A stretch of 64,000 nt of DNA, from positions 248,001-312,000 of the forward strand of contig NZ_FNQN01000004.1 in assembly GCF_900107645.1 (NCBI RefSeq). The letters run 5' to 3'. How positions within the stretch are numbered: position 1 is the stretch's first letter; each line of letters opens with the position of its first letter. This stretch comes from Desulfuromusa kysingii. GTDB lineage: Bacteria > Desulfobacterota > Desulfuromonadia > Desulfuromonadales > Geopsychrobacteraceae. The notes under the pieces are model-generated. The model did no database searches. It had not been told where the DNA came from and saw only the letters and a list, made by a program, of their open reading frames with translations. The position numbers were made by a program, and so were the translations under genes. This document shows positions 43,933 through 52,165 of this stretch, piece after piece.

Positions 43933-45105
43933 TTATTGTCTAGATGCAATGTAAGAGCTTAGTCTTTCAACACCCTTTTGAATGTTTTCAAAAGAATTTG
44001 CAAAGCAGAAACGGATATAGCCTTCTCCCATGGGACCAAAAGCAGAGCCGGGAACAGTCATAACGCCAGCATTTTCTAGCAGTTCTCTTGAAAACTCTTC
44101 TGAACTTTTGTTGTAGGCGGAAATGTTCGCCATGACACATAACCCCCCCATAGGTCTTATACATTTGAAACCAGGCATACTTTGGATCCCATCGACAAGA
44201 AGATTCATCCGTTTTTCATACGCGGAAGCCATCTCTTGAACCTTATCCTGAGATCCTCTGAGCGCTGCCAACGCGGCTTTCTGGATGAAAACGGGCAAAC
44301 ATGAGAGGACAGATTCCTGGAGCCTAAACATACTTTTCATGATTTTTGGGTGCCCGACAATATAGCCAATTCTCCAACCTGTCATTGCGTAGGTTTTTGA
44401 TAAACTGTTCATCACCAAAACATTGTCTTTGATGCGGTCGTTCTGAGCTAGGCTGTAGTGACCACTCTTCCCATAGGTTAAGGATTCATACACTTCATCG
44501 GAGAACACTATTAGATTGTTATCATCGATGAGCTGCTCTAGTGACTGAATGTATTCCTCGCTTGCAGTAACTCCCAACGGATTGTTTGGATAATTTAAGA
44601 TGATACCTTTTGTTCGAGATGAGATCGCTTTCTTGAGATCTTCAGGATCGATCTGAAAATTATTTTTTTCATAAACGGGGATGGAGACGCATTTGGCTTT
44701 GACCAGTTCAATCTGGGCGAAGTAGTTCGGGTAACATGGATCGGTTACGATCACTTCATCACCGGGATTCACAGTCGCCAACAGTGACATCATCAAAGCC
44801 TCTGTGCCACCGCAGACAATCATTACATTGTCCGGTGTTATACGCCGTTTGAGTTGCTGTGTGTATTTATCAGCAACGGCCTGACGCAATTCCAATATTC
44901 CCGACGTCGGACTGTAACGGGTATCTCCACCCTGAATTGATGCAATTGCGGCTTCGCAGATGTGAGATGGAGTCGAAAAATCTGGTTCTCCATTGCAAAG
45001 ATTCACCACGTCGGGGTACTCAGGAAGCAAATCAAACATCGCTCTGATTCCAGATGCCGGATAATTTTTTGCGTAATATGAAATGTTTTGATCTGATGGT
45101 TTCAT
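43933..45105 (-). CDS. Class I/II PLP-dependent aminotransferase
   Basis: A 390-residue aspartate-aminotransferase-fold enzyme. NGEPDFSTPSHI, YSPTSGILELRQAVADKY, NYPNNPLGV, VFSDEVYESLTYG and SLSKTYAMTGWRIGY (PLP lysine) are intact, and YIRFCFANS is the terminal Arg block. The ATG at 45105 has AAGGAACC upstream; the ORF extends to 45153 but without a good site. It lies between the M20 gene and the TRAP permease. Its substrate is unknown. Confidence 0.92.
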   Translation of the reverse strand: MKPSDQNISYYAKNYPASGIRAMFDLLPEYPDVVNLCNGEPDFSTPSHICEAAIASIQGGDTRYSPTSGILELRQAVADKYTQQLKRRITPDNVMIVCGGTEALMMSLLATVNPGDEVIVTDPCYPNYFAQIELVKAKCVSIPVYEKNNFQIDPEDLKKAISSRTKGIILNYPNNPLGVTASEEYIQSLEQLIDDNNLIVFSDEVYESLTYGKSGHYSLAQNDRIKDNVLVMNSLSKTYAMTGWRIGYIVGHPKIMKSMFRLQESVLSCLPVFIQKAALAALRGSQDKVQEMASAYEKRMNLLVDGIQSMPGFKCIRPMGGLCVMANISAYNKSSEEFSRELLENAGVMTVPGSAFGPMGEGYIRFCFANSFENIQKGVERLSSYIASRQ

Positions 45106-45176
45106 GACATTTTGGTTCCTTGTCGTCGATTTTCTACGAAATCTCCCCAGCAAAGCCGGGAGAATTTCGTGCTAGA

Positions 45177-46463
45177 TCAGGCCAAAAGACCCAACCAGCG
45201 CGGGATAGTCAGCGTGAGTGCCGGAATATAAGTGATGAGAAGAAGAACAACAAACTCAATCAGAAGAAATGGCCAAATTGCCATGACCACTCTTTCAACG
45301 GGAATTTTGCCGACACTACTTGCGGTAAAAAGGACAAGTCCTAGAGGTGGGGTTGCCACTCCGATTGTTAAATTCATCAGCATGATAATCCCAAAGTGGA
45401 CAGGATGAATACCAAGCGCCTCTATCATCGGAAATAAAATTGGTACCAAAATAATGATAGAGACCGTGGGTTCCATAAACATACCAATGATCAGCAGGAC
45501 AATATTCAACAGCAACAAGATGACAAATGGATTTGTAGAAAACTGTGTGACTGCCGCACTCATTTTTTCGGCAAGTTGAAGAACGGTAACAGCAAAACCG
45601 CTGATTCCAGACATTGAGACAATCAAATGCAACGAAGCCGTCAAAAGGGCTGAACGGATGAAGAGATCAGGTAACCTTTTCAGTTTCAGAGTTTTAGTGA
45701 CAAAAAGACCGACAAAAAGGGCATAGACACAAGCGACAGCAGCAGCCTCTGTTGCGGTAAATATCCCAGCCAAGATGCCAACAATAATTATGATCGGCAT
45801 CAAAAGCGGGATGAGAGCTTTTCTAAAAATGATAAGACCTTGTCTAAAAGAGGTTCGTTCAGCGCGGAAAGTGTAGTTCCTTTTGATCGAAATAAAATAA
45901 GTCAGGATCATCAAAGAGACACCAATAAGTATTCCCGGAACATAACCAGCGACAAATAGGGTCCCAATAGATTGCTCAGCTGCAACCCCAAGAATAATCA
46001 TTAGAAGACTTGGAGGAATGATCGGCCCGATGATTGATGACGACGCGGTAACTGCCACGCTGAAATCTTTGTCATACCCCTCTTTTTCCATGGCAGGAAT
46101 CATGATCGATCCCAATGCGGCGGTATCTCCGATAGCCGAACCTGTGATTCCTGCAAACAACATACTGGCGATGATATTGACTTGCCCAAGTCCGCCACGT
46201 ATGCGCCCAACCAAAAGGTTTGCAAAACTGACAAGCCTCTGGGTGATTCCTGCTTCATTCATAATCTCCCCAGCGAGAATAAAAAAGGGGACCGCGAGGA
46301 AAGGGAATGTTCCCAATTGTGACCACATACGATTCGGAAGAACTACCAAAGGGACGTCAATAAACAACACCATGACCAGTCCCGTAATTCCTAGAACAAA
46401 TGCGATGGGCATTCCCAGAAATAACGTTAAAATAAAAACTCCAACTATGCTCAGTGTTTCCAT
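45177..46463 (-). CDS. TRAP transporter large permease DctM (second system)
   Basis: A 428-residue permease with about 12 membrane segments. METLSIVGVFILTLFLGMPIAFVLG is the usual N-terminus; FAGITGSAIGDTAALGSIMIPAM and GPIIPPSLLMIILGVAA mark the family. The ATG at 46463 with GGGAG is preferred over a TTG at 46487. It belongs with the DctQ and DctP genes upstream in one operon. Confidence 0.92.
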   Translation of the reverse strand: METLSIVGVFILTLFLGMPIAFVLGITGLVMVLFIDVPLVVLPNRMWSQLGTFPFLAVPFFILAGEIMNEAGITQRLVSFANLLVGRIRGGLGQVNIIASMLFAGITGSAIGDTAALGSIMIPAMEKEGYDKDFSVAVTASSSIIGPIIPPSLLMIILGVAAEQSIGTLFVAGYVPGILIGVSLMILTYFISIKRNYTFRAERTSFRQGLIIFRKALIPLLMPIIIIVGILAGIFTATEAAAVACVYALFVGLFVTKTLKLKRLPDLFIRSALLTASLHLIVSMSGISGFAVTVLQLAEKMSAAVTQFSTNPFVILLLLNIVLLIIGMFMEPTVSIIILVPILFPMIEALGIHPVHFGIIMLMNLTIGVATPPLGLVLFTASSVGKIPVERVVMAIWPFLLIEFVVLLLITYIPALTLTIPRWLGLLA

Positions 46464-46490
46464 TGAATATTTACTCCCAATTGCCAATAG

Positions 46491-47012
46491 TTACTGTTCT
46501 TCGTTGCCAATATTAAATACATCAGTGAGAATGATTTCAATTTGCTGCAAGATAATAAGTGTCATACCTAGAGGGACAGAGCTATAGACCCATATCATTG
46601 GTATTCTAAGATAAGCAGACCTTGACTTGAGTAGACCGGAAATCATGTCATAGGAAGAGTTGACGACAACACACAAAAAGATAATGATAGAAATCCCAAG
46701 GACGAATTTAATCGTTTTTTGAAGAGTAGTTGGGAGATAGTCAACAAGAAAATCAAGAGCAACATGTGCTTTCTCTCTTACTAAACACACACTACCCAAA
46801 AAAGCAGACCACATCATCAGGTATACTGCTATTTCATACACCCATCCAAGAGGCTGGTTGAGAACATATCGAAAGGCCACCCCAAGAAAAACAATCGTCA
46901 GGTTTATGGCCAACATAACACCGACGGTAATCTTGCATGCTTGGGAAAAAAAGATGTTCAGTGAAACAAAGCTTTTAAATAAACGGTAAAATATGTTTTT
47001 TTGAGGATTCAA
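46491..47012 (-). CDS. TRAP transporter small permease DctQ (second system)
   Basis: A 173-residue four-helix membrane protein. FRYVLNQPLGWVYEIAVYLMMWSAFLGSVCLVREKAHVALDFLVD contains the DctQ motifs W-x-x-E and AHV-x-x-D. It appears to start with TTG at 47012 (AGGGATG upstream), since no in-frame ATG lies before the first helix. Confidence 0.88.
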   Translation of the reverse strand: MNPQKNIFYRLFKSFVSLNIFFSQACKITVGVMLAINLTIVFLGVAFRYVLNQPLGWVYEIAVYLMMWSAFLGSVCLVREKAHVALDFLVDYLPTTLQKTIKFVLGISIIIFLCVVVNSSYDMISGLLKSRSAYLRIPMIWVYSSVPLGMTLIILQQIEIILTDVFNIGNEEQ

Positions 47013-47041
47013 TTGGTCACATCCCTCTCTACAAAATAAAG

Positions 47042-47075
47042 TTTTGCCTCCCGATAACGTATGCGGGAGGCAAAA
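47042..47075 (-). other. Intercistronic hairpin between dctP and dctQ (second TRAP)
   Basis: A perfect 12-bp stem (TTTTGCCTCCCG and complement) with a 10-base loop lies 12 bp after dctP. Because dctQ and dctM follow, it is more likely an mRNA stabiliser or attenuator that raises binding-protein output than a full terminator. Confidence 0.6.
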
Positions 47076-47086
47076 GCTTTTAAAGG

Positions 47087-48094
47087 TTAGCGGTTAATGG
47101 CTTTGGAGGCCCGTTCCAAAAAGTCTTTACCGATTTTGCCTTCCCAATCAGAATACACAGATTGGGTTGCTTCTCTAAATCTGACAATTTCACTGTCGGG
47201 CAATGAGTTCACTTGGAGCTTTTTCTTCAGCATTTCAATTTTTTCAGCGTCGTCCTGACGCACTAACTCTCTTTGATACGCGGCAGCTTCAGTAAATGAT
47301 TCTTGAATTGCGGTTTGAATATCAGCGGGCAATCCATCAAAAAAGTTTTTGTTAATCATGGTTAATCCGGACAGATAAACATGGCGAGTTAAAGAAAAGT
47401 ACTTTTGTACCTCATAAAATTTCATCGTGTAAAATAGTGACGGGGGATTTTCTTCACCATCGACAACGCCTGTTTGCATCGCGGTGTATAACTCACCAAA
47501 AGGCATCGGAGTTGGACTGGCACCAAGAGCTTCAAAAGCCGAAACATGAACCGGTGCTTTCATTGTTCTAATCTTGAGACCTTTCATGTCTTCAAGGGTT
47601 TTAATGGGACGCGCATTGTTACTCACATGTCGAAAACCGTTTTCCATGAAACCCAAAACATAAGCATTCCCGACACTTTCACTTAAAAGTTCCTCTCCGA
47701 TAGGGCCGTTTATAATGGTATCAACGTCCTCGTAATCATTGAAGAAATAAGGAAGGTCTAATAACGCCCATTTGGGATTATAGTCGTACAAAGCAAATGT
47801 TCCTGTCAGTGCCATTTGGGCAATCCCCATTTGGACACTATCTGCGGCCTGAACATCACCACCTAGAGTCCCTTGAGGAAAGATTGTAACTTCAACCCGT
47901 CCATCAGTCCGCTCAGCAACAAGATTCTTAAATTTCACATACCCTTTATGGTACGCATGTGATGTTGGAACCGTATGAGCAAGTTTTATTTTGATTTTAT
48001 CGGCTGAGAAAGAGAAACTAGGAACAATGAAAAAGGTCGTTAGAATTAAAGAAAAAAGAAACAGGAATGGCTTTGATTTTACGTGTTTTTGCAT
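47087..48094 (-). CDS. TRAP transporter substrate-binding protein DctP (second system)
   Basis: A 335-residue periplasmic protein with a Sec signal (about 1-30, ending SFSFSA). IKLAHTVPTSHAYHKG, MGIAQMALTG, RTMKAPVHVSAFEALGASPTPMPFGELYTAMQTGVVDGEENP are DctP signatures; the pocket Arg (LKIRT) is present, which suits a carboxylate-bearing ligand. The ATG at 48094 follows AAAGGAG. It is transcribed before dctQM with the amidohydrolase and aminotransferase, so an amino acid derivative is a plausible substrate. Confidence 0.92.
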   Translation of the reverse strand: MQKHVKSKPFLFLFSLILTTFFIVPSFSFSADKIKIKLAHTVPTSHAYHKGYVKFKNLVAERTDGRVEVTIFPQGTLGGDVQAADSVQMGIAQMALTGTFALYDYNPKWALLDLPYFFNDYEDVDTIINGPIGEELLSESVGNAYVLGFMENGFRHVSNNARPIKTLEDMKGLKIRTMKAPVHVSAFEALGASPTPMPFGELYTAMQTGVVDGEENPPSLFYTMKFYEVQKYFSLTRHVYLSGLTMINKNFFDGLPADIQTAIQESFTEAAAYQRELVRQDDAEKIEMLKKKLQVNSLPDSEIVRFREATQSVYSDWEGKIGKDFLERASKAINR

Positions 48095-48264
48095 AATGCT
48101 AAACTCCTTTGGCACAGAAAGAATGAATGATCATAAAAATGGAACTCTTCTTGTTGGATAACGGACCTCCTTTACATGCATGAGCTAAAAATGAAAATTA
48201 TTTTGGGAGCAGAGATTATCTAATTTCTGTCTATCTGGATGGTTCATAGATAACGACAAAAGGT

Positions 48265-49656
48265 TTATGAGTTGACATCACTTGGAAACATCTTCCCCGG
48301 ATTTAAAATATTGTTAGGGTCAAGAGCTTTTTTTATGGTCTTCATATAATCAACCGTATTTCCTTCTAATTCCATGGAGATAAACGGAGCTTTCGTGATC
48401 CCGACACCATGTTCACCACTCATCGTGCCATTCAGCTTTAAAGTCTCTGAGAAGACCTCTTTGACCACTTCTTCAGCACTCTCCTTTTCGCCTGGGATAC
48501 TGATATCCACCATAATGCAGACGTGAATATTGCCGTCTCCAGCATGACCAAAGTTAACGATAGGAATCCCGTATCTTTGTGCGATAGAATCGATTTTTCG
48601 GATCATGTCGGGGACTTTTGAGCGGGGTACGCAAATGTCTTCGTTGTATATCTGAGGTCTCACTTGCCTCAAAGCACCTGTGACCGCTCTGCGCATTTCC
48701 CATAACTTCTCACTCTCAACATCTGTCGATGCAATTCTTATATCGACAATTCCGAGAGCTTTGATAGACTCTGAAATAATTTCTGCTTGTTTGTCGAGAA
48801 ACTCAATGTCACCATCAACCTCAATAATGAGGGCAGCATTGGCTGAATTGGGCACGTCTAATTCTGTTGATCTCCGCAGACACTCTAAAGTTCTCGCGTC
48901 CATGAATTCCAATGTTGTTGGGATGATTTTATTTCTGATAATCGCTGACACGGCATTAGCTGCGCCATCAATTGAATCGAACAGAACCAACATGGTTTTT
49001 TTAGCTTCCGGCTTGGGAAGCAATTTAGCAATGATTTTTGTAACGACTCCAAGAGTCCCTTCACTGCCGCATATCAATTTGGTTAAATCGTAGCCGACGA
49101 CGCCTTTCATTGTCTCTCCACCGGTACGAATAATATCTCCGGTGGGGGTAACAAGTTCCAACCCGACAATATAATCTTTAGTGACCCCATACTTGACACA
49201 ACGTGGCCCGCCAGCACATTCAGCAACATTGCCTCCCATCGTCGAGACCTTAAGAGATGCTGGATCTGGAGGATAAAACAGACCAACTTTCTCTACAGCT
49301 TTCTGAAAGTCTGCAGTAACAACGCCAGGCTCAATGATTGCAACCAAGTTTTCTTCATCAATTTCAAGGATTCTGTCGAGTCGGCTCAAACCAAGGACAA
49401 TACCGCCTAATATCGGTAAGCTTCCACCGGTGAAACCGGTTCCTGCTCCACGAGGCAAAACAGGAATGTGGTTCTGATTGGCAAACTGTAGTATCCGACT
49501 GATCTCTGTAGCAGTTCCGGGATGAACAACAACATCAGGCAAAAACTGTTGCTGTGTGGCATCGTAGGAGTAGCAGATTCGATCACTTTTTTGTGTCAGG
49601 ACATGATCTAAACCGGCAATATCACATAATATGTTCAGTTGTTCTCTTGTTAACAT
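48265..49656 (-). CDS. FAD-linked oxidase, GlcD/D-2-hydroxyacid dehydrogenase type
   Basis: A 463-residue member of the VAO/GlcD family. LPRGAGTGFTGGSLPILGGIVLGLSRLD and PPDPASLKVSTMGGNVAECAGGPRCVKYG are the FAD-binding blocks, and NFGHAGDGNIHVCIM and GTMSGEHGVGITK hold the substrate His and Glu. It should oxidise glycolate, D-lactate or a related 2-hydroxyacid. It precedes the TRAP operon by 170 bp and may head it, driven by the promoter at 49801-49829. Confidence 0.92.
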   Translation of the reverse strand: MLTREQLNILCDIAGLDHVLTQKSDRICYSYDATQQQFLPDVVVHPGTATEISRILQFANQNHIPVLPRGAGTGFTGGSLPILGGIVLGLSRLDRILEIDEENLVAIIEPGVVTADFQKAVEKVGLFYPPDPASLKVSTMGGNVAECAGGPRCVKYGVTKDYIVGLELVTPTGDIIRTGGETMKGVVGYDLTKLICGSEGTLGVVTKIIAKLLPKPEAKKTMLVLFDSIDGAANAVSAIIRNKIIPTTLEFMDARTLECLRRSTELDVPNSANAALIIEVDGDIEFLDKQAEIISESIKALGIVDIRIASTDVESEKLWEMRRAVTGALRQVRPQIYNEDICVPRSKVPDMIRKIDSIAQRYGIPIVNFGHAGDGNIHVCIMVDISIPGEKESAEEVVKEVFSETLKLNGTMSGEHGVGITKAPFISMELEGNTVDYMKTIKKALDPNNILNPGKMFPSDVNS

Positions 49657-49800
49657 GTTCCTCGACAGTCCGAATCAACAACCTACAACGATGAGTATTA
49701 AGACCGCAGCTCGAAACGTTATAATAGCTGCCAATGTATTTGATGATTTGATTTTGACTACAGATGATATAAAGTCATTTCCATAATGTGTCTTTAAAGA

Positions 49801-49829
49801 ATTAAAGGCTAAGTTTTAAATATTGTCAA
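49801..49829 (-). promoter_or_regulatory. Predicted sigma-70 promoter for the glcD-type gene
   Basis: TTGACA (49829-49824) and TTTAAT (49806-49801) are spaced by exactly 17 bases on the minus strand. The leader would be about 140 bases. Confidence 0.6.
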
Positions 49830-49836
49830 GAAAAAA

Positions 49837-49894
49837 GTCTTCAATGTTTGCTAAAACCCTCTTGGTCTTATATATATTGTGCCTCATTGAAGAC
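49837..49894. promoter_or_regulatory. Inverted operator-like motif GTCTTCAATG
   Basis: GTCTTCAATG (49837-49846) and its exact complement CATTGAAGAC (49885-49894) form a widely spaced inverted pair. A third copy with one change, CAATGAAGAC, lies at 49984-49993. The first copy sits 7 bp upstream of the -35 element of the glcD promoter, a usual place for an activator. The divergent regulator is the obvious candidate to bind. Confidence 0.45.
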
Positions 49895-50070
49895 GCTTTG
49901 ATTTTTTCAAAAAGCATTGAATTAACAAGGCACAAGCTATAGCAGGTCCATGCTTCAGAGCTTTCCGTTACATCATGATTTTTCAATGAAGACAGGTTTA
50001 AGCTTTATTTTTCTTATTCCACAGTTAGATTGAAACAGGACGTTTTCTATTAAAAAGGAATTTATAAACT

Positions 50071-51357
50071 ATGAAAATTGCTATAGTTGGCATTGATAAA
50101 CGAGTTGAGGAGATTCAAAAAATAACTAGCTTGATGGATCTGTCTTTCAATTTAATACCTTTTTCATTCAGTGACTACAGTAAAGCTTCACAAACGGTTA
50201 AAGAAATAGAAAACGTTGATGGGATTCTATTTGTTGGCAGCTACTCTTACTACTTAACTAAAAGTGAACACCAAAGCAGTATTCCGACGACATTTTTTGA
50301 ATTTGACGAAACTGGCATCATGAAGTTGATCACCTCTTCGTCATTGCAAAATGTACCGAAAATAATCAGCATCGACACTGTCAAGAGTTCTGTTATTCAG
50401 CAAATCTATAGAGAGCTAGGTTTTCCTCTCACTCATGTTAATTCAATTTTTCACGATAAAATATTGACTGTTGAAGATATTGTAAACTTTCATATAGAAA
50501 ATTATCGTCTAAACAATAAAACAACAATTATTACGGGATTTTTTAGCGTATATAAGTATCTAAAGAAAAATAATTACCCTTGCATGTTAATTAATCATAC
50601 ATATTTTTCTGTTCAAAAAGGGTGTGATAAAATCATTGAATCTATTAACTTTATGAACTTTAGTAGAAATCATCCAGCCGTTGTCATCATAAAGATAGAT
50701 AAAGATAATAGTCCAAATGAACGCAATGAATTTAAATACCAAAGATTCATTTATAGATATTTTAATTATATGTTGGATTTCCAAGAAAAATTGCAATCAT
50801 TTGTTTTTAATAGAGGGTCTGAGAACTATTACTTAATATCAACTAGAGGCTTTATTGAAGACTACACAGATAAGTATAGATGTTTCCCGCTACTTTATCA
50901 CTTGTTTGTCAAGTTTAAAGTTACTGTGAGTATTGGTATTGGTTACGGTTCAAGTCCTATCAGCGCAATGTCTAATGCAAAACAGGCTTTAGAACTGGCA
51001 TCTAAGCAAACAAATACAGTAAAAATCTTGACACAATTGGGACAAATTATATCTCCTGCCGACACAAAGGACAGTGGCTACAATATCAAAAACTTTGATG
51101 AACAGATAATCCAAATTGCTGATGATTCAGGTGTCACTCCGGAGAATATTAGCAAAATCAAAGGGATCCTTGAACGTCAGAACTCTCAGCATATGACAGC
51201 CTATGAGCTTTCAGAAGCATTGGGAATTACACCTCGCAGCGGCAATCGATTGCTTACAAAGCTTTTTCAAGCTGGTTATGCTAAAGAGTCCAGAGTTGAA
51301 CGCCCAGCCAAAGGTAGACCAAGCCGTGTCTATGAGATTAATCTAGTCAATAGATGA
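50071..51357 (+). CDS. Transcriptional regulator with PrpR-N-like, GGDEF-like and winged-helix domains
   Basis: A 428-residue protein. The N-terminal 150 residues (VDGILFVGSYSYYL, IISIDTVKSSVIQQIY) resemble receptor domains of PrpR or periplasmic-binding type, but the match is loose. A middle segment (VSIGIGYGSSPISAMSNAKQALELASK) is the end of a degenerate GGDEF-like domain without the active site. The C-terminus is a winged helix (TAYELSEALGITPRSGNRLLTKLFQAGYAKES) ending in KGRPSRVYEI. The gene is more AT-rich than its neighbours, suggesting transfer. It is divergent from the glcD-TRAP-amidohydrolase cluster and probably controls it. Confidence 0.7.
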   Translation: MKIAIVGIDKRVEEIQKITSLMDLSFNLIPFSFSDYSKASQTVKEIENVDGILFVGSYSYYLTKSEHQSSIPTTFFEFDETGIMKLITSSSLQNVPKIISIDTVKSSVIQQIYRELGFPLTHVNSIFHDKILTVEDIVNFHIENYRLNNKTTIITGFFSVYKYLKKNNYPCMLINHTYFSVQKGCDKIIESINFMNFSRNHPAVVIIKIDKDNSPNERNEFKYQRFIYRYFNYMLDFQEKLQSFVFNRGSENYYLISTRGFIEDYTDKYRCFPLLYHLFVKFKVTVSIGIGYGSSPISAMSNAKQALELASKQTNTVKILTQLGQIISPADTKDSGYNIKNFDEQIIQIADDSGVTPENISKIKGILERQNSQHMTAYELSEALGITPRSGNRLLTKLFQAGYAKESRVERPAKGRPSRVYEINLVNR

Positions 51358-51411
51358 GTTTAATTTCGGCGACAACTGAACAGGAAGAAATATAAAAAAT
51401 ATCTTATAAAA

Positions 51412-51666
51412 AGGCCGTCTATCAGAGATAGTAAAACAATTCTGCATTCGAAGCGAGCCAACGAATAGCGGCATCCGCCCTTCTAACATAATTGAAAACT
51501 GATTCATCTTTAGGAGACGACCCGATCTTTCGTCACCTTGCACAGCGCCATGTTGACCGACTCAATAAGGTCTGGACAATGAAAATACCTACGGTCCGAA
51601 GATATATCTACCTGGCTGCGCTACTGGATTTTAAGCATTGAGCAGCAAGACCGAAAGAGACGGCCT
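51412..51666. repeat. 255-bp segment bounded by 9-bp inverted repeats
   Basis: AGGCCGTCT (51412-51420) and AGACGGCCT (51658-51666) are perfect inverted repeats around a segment with only a short ORF. It may be a miniature mobile element, or the remnant of a gene lost by nearby insertions. No clear target duplication is seen. Confidence 0.35.
51492..51641 (+). CDS. Short ORF, possible gene remnant
   Basis: A 49-codon open frame from a TTG, containing DDPIFRHLAQRHVDRLNKVW and RRYIYLAALLDFKH. It reads like the C-terminal end of a real protein, but I do not recognise the family and there is no ribosome site. It is probably a fragment left by rearrangement beside the insertion sequence. Confidence 0.3.
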   Translation: MKTDSSLGDDPIFRHLAQRHVDRLNKVWTMKIPTVRRYIYLAALLDFKH

Positions 51667-51673
51667 CTTAATC

Positions 51674-51706
51674 AAAACGCCCCGAAAAGTTTCGAGGCGT
51701 TTTGTT
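51674..51706 (+). terminator. Bidirectional terminator-like hairpin
   Basis: AAAACGCC (51674-51681) pairs with GGCGTTTT (51696-51703), with CGAA/TTCG inside. The A- and T-rich arms make it usable in both directions. It lies 315 bp after the regulator gene. Confidence 0.65.
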
Positions 51707-51875
51707 AGCATTAATATTTCTGTAAGCGTTCCCATCATCGGAACCGAAATCGATCACCCTATTACCGTGACCTCAACGACATCAACCTTTAGGCTGATGT
51801 GACTCCGTAAGCTTCCCCAGTAGGTAGACATGTCAAAAGTAGAGATTTCTGGCACAATGTAACCAGGAGGCTCTG

Positions 51876-52142
51876 ATGAAAAAGACACGTTTTACCGAAA
51901 ATCAAATTATCGCCATCCTTAAAGAAGGCGAAGCTGGCATTCAAGTTAAGGAGATCTGCCGCACGCACGGGATCTCCGATGCCACCTATTACAACTGGCG
52001 ATCCAAGTACGGTGGCATGAGTGCTTCCGACTTGAAACGCTTAAAAGAAACTGAACAGGAACTTTCTCAACTCAAGCGCATGTATGCTGATATCGCTCTT
52101 GAAAACCGAGCATTGAAAGACCTGATTGAAAAAAAGCTTTAA
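51876..52142 (+). CDS. IS3-family transposase OrfA (helix-turn-helix)
   Basis: An 88-residue DNA-binding part of the transposase. RFTENQIIAILKEGEAGIQVKEICRTHGISDATYYNWRSKYGG is the IS407/IS2-type helix-turn-helix, followed by a leucine-zipper-like helix. A slippery A-AAA-AAG heptamer at 52130-52136, just before the stop, allows -1 frameshifting into orfB to make the full OrfAB transposase. Confidence 0.93.
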   Translation: MKKTRFTENQIIAILKEGEAGIQVKEICRTHGISDATYYNWRSKYGGMSASDLKRLKETEQELSQLKRMYADIALENRALKDLIEKKL

Positions 52143-52165
52143 GGCCGCCTGATAAGCGTGAAGCA

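Larger units (their letters stand above)
49657..50070. other. Divergent regulatory region between glcD-type gene and regulator
   Basis: An AT-rich 414-bp gap with no ORF. It contains a good minus-strand promoter and three copies of a 10-bp motif (separate entries). Downstream AAAAAGGAA serves as ribosome site for the plus-strand regulator. Confidence 0.55.

Noticed and set aside
51723-51760. GTAAGCGTTCCC as an IS66-type end
   Set aside because: The start resembles such termini, but no matching second end or IS66 gene is found.
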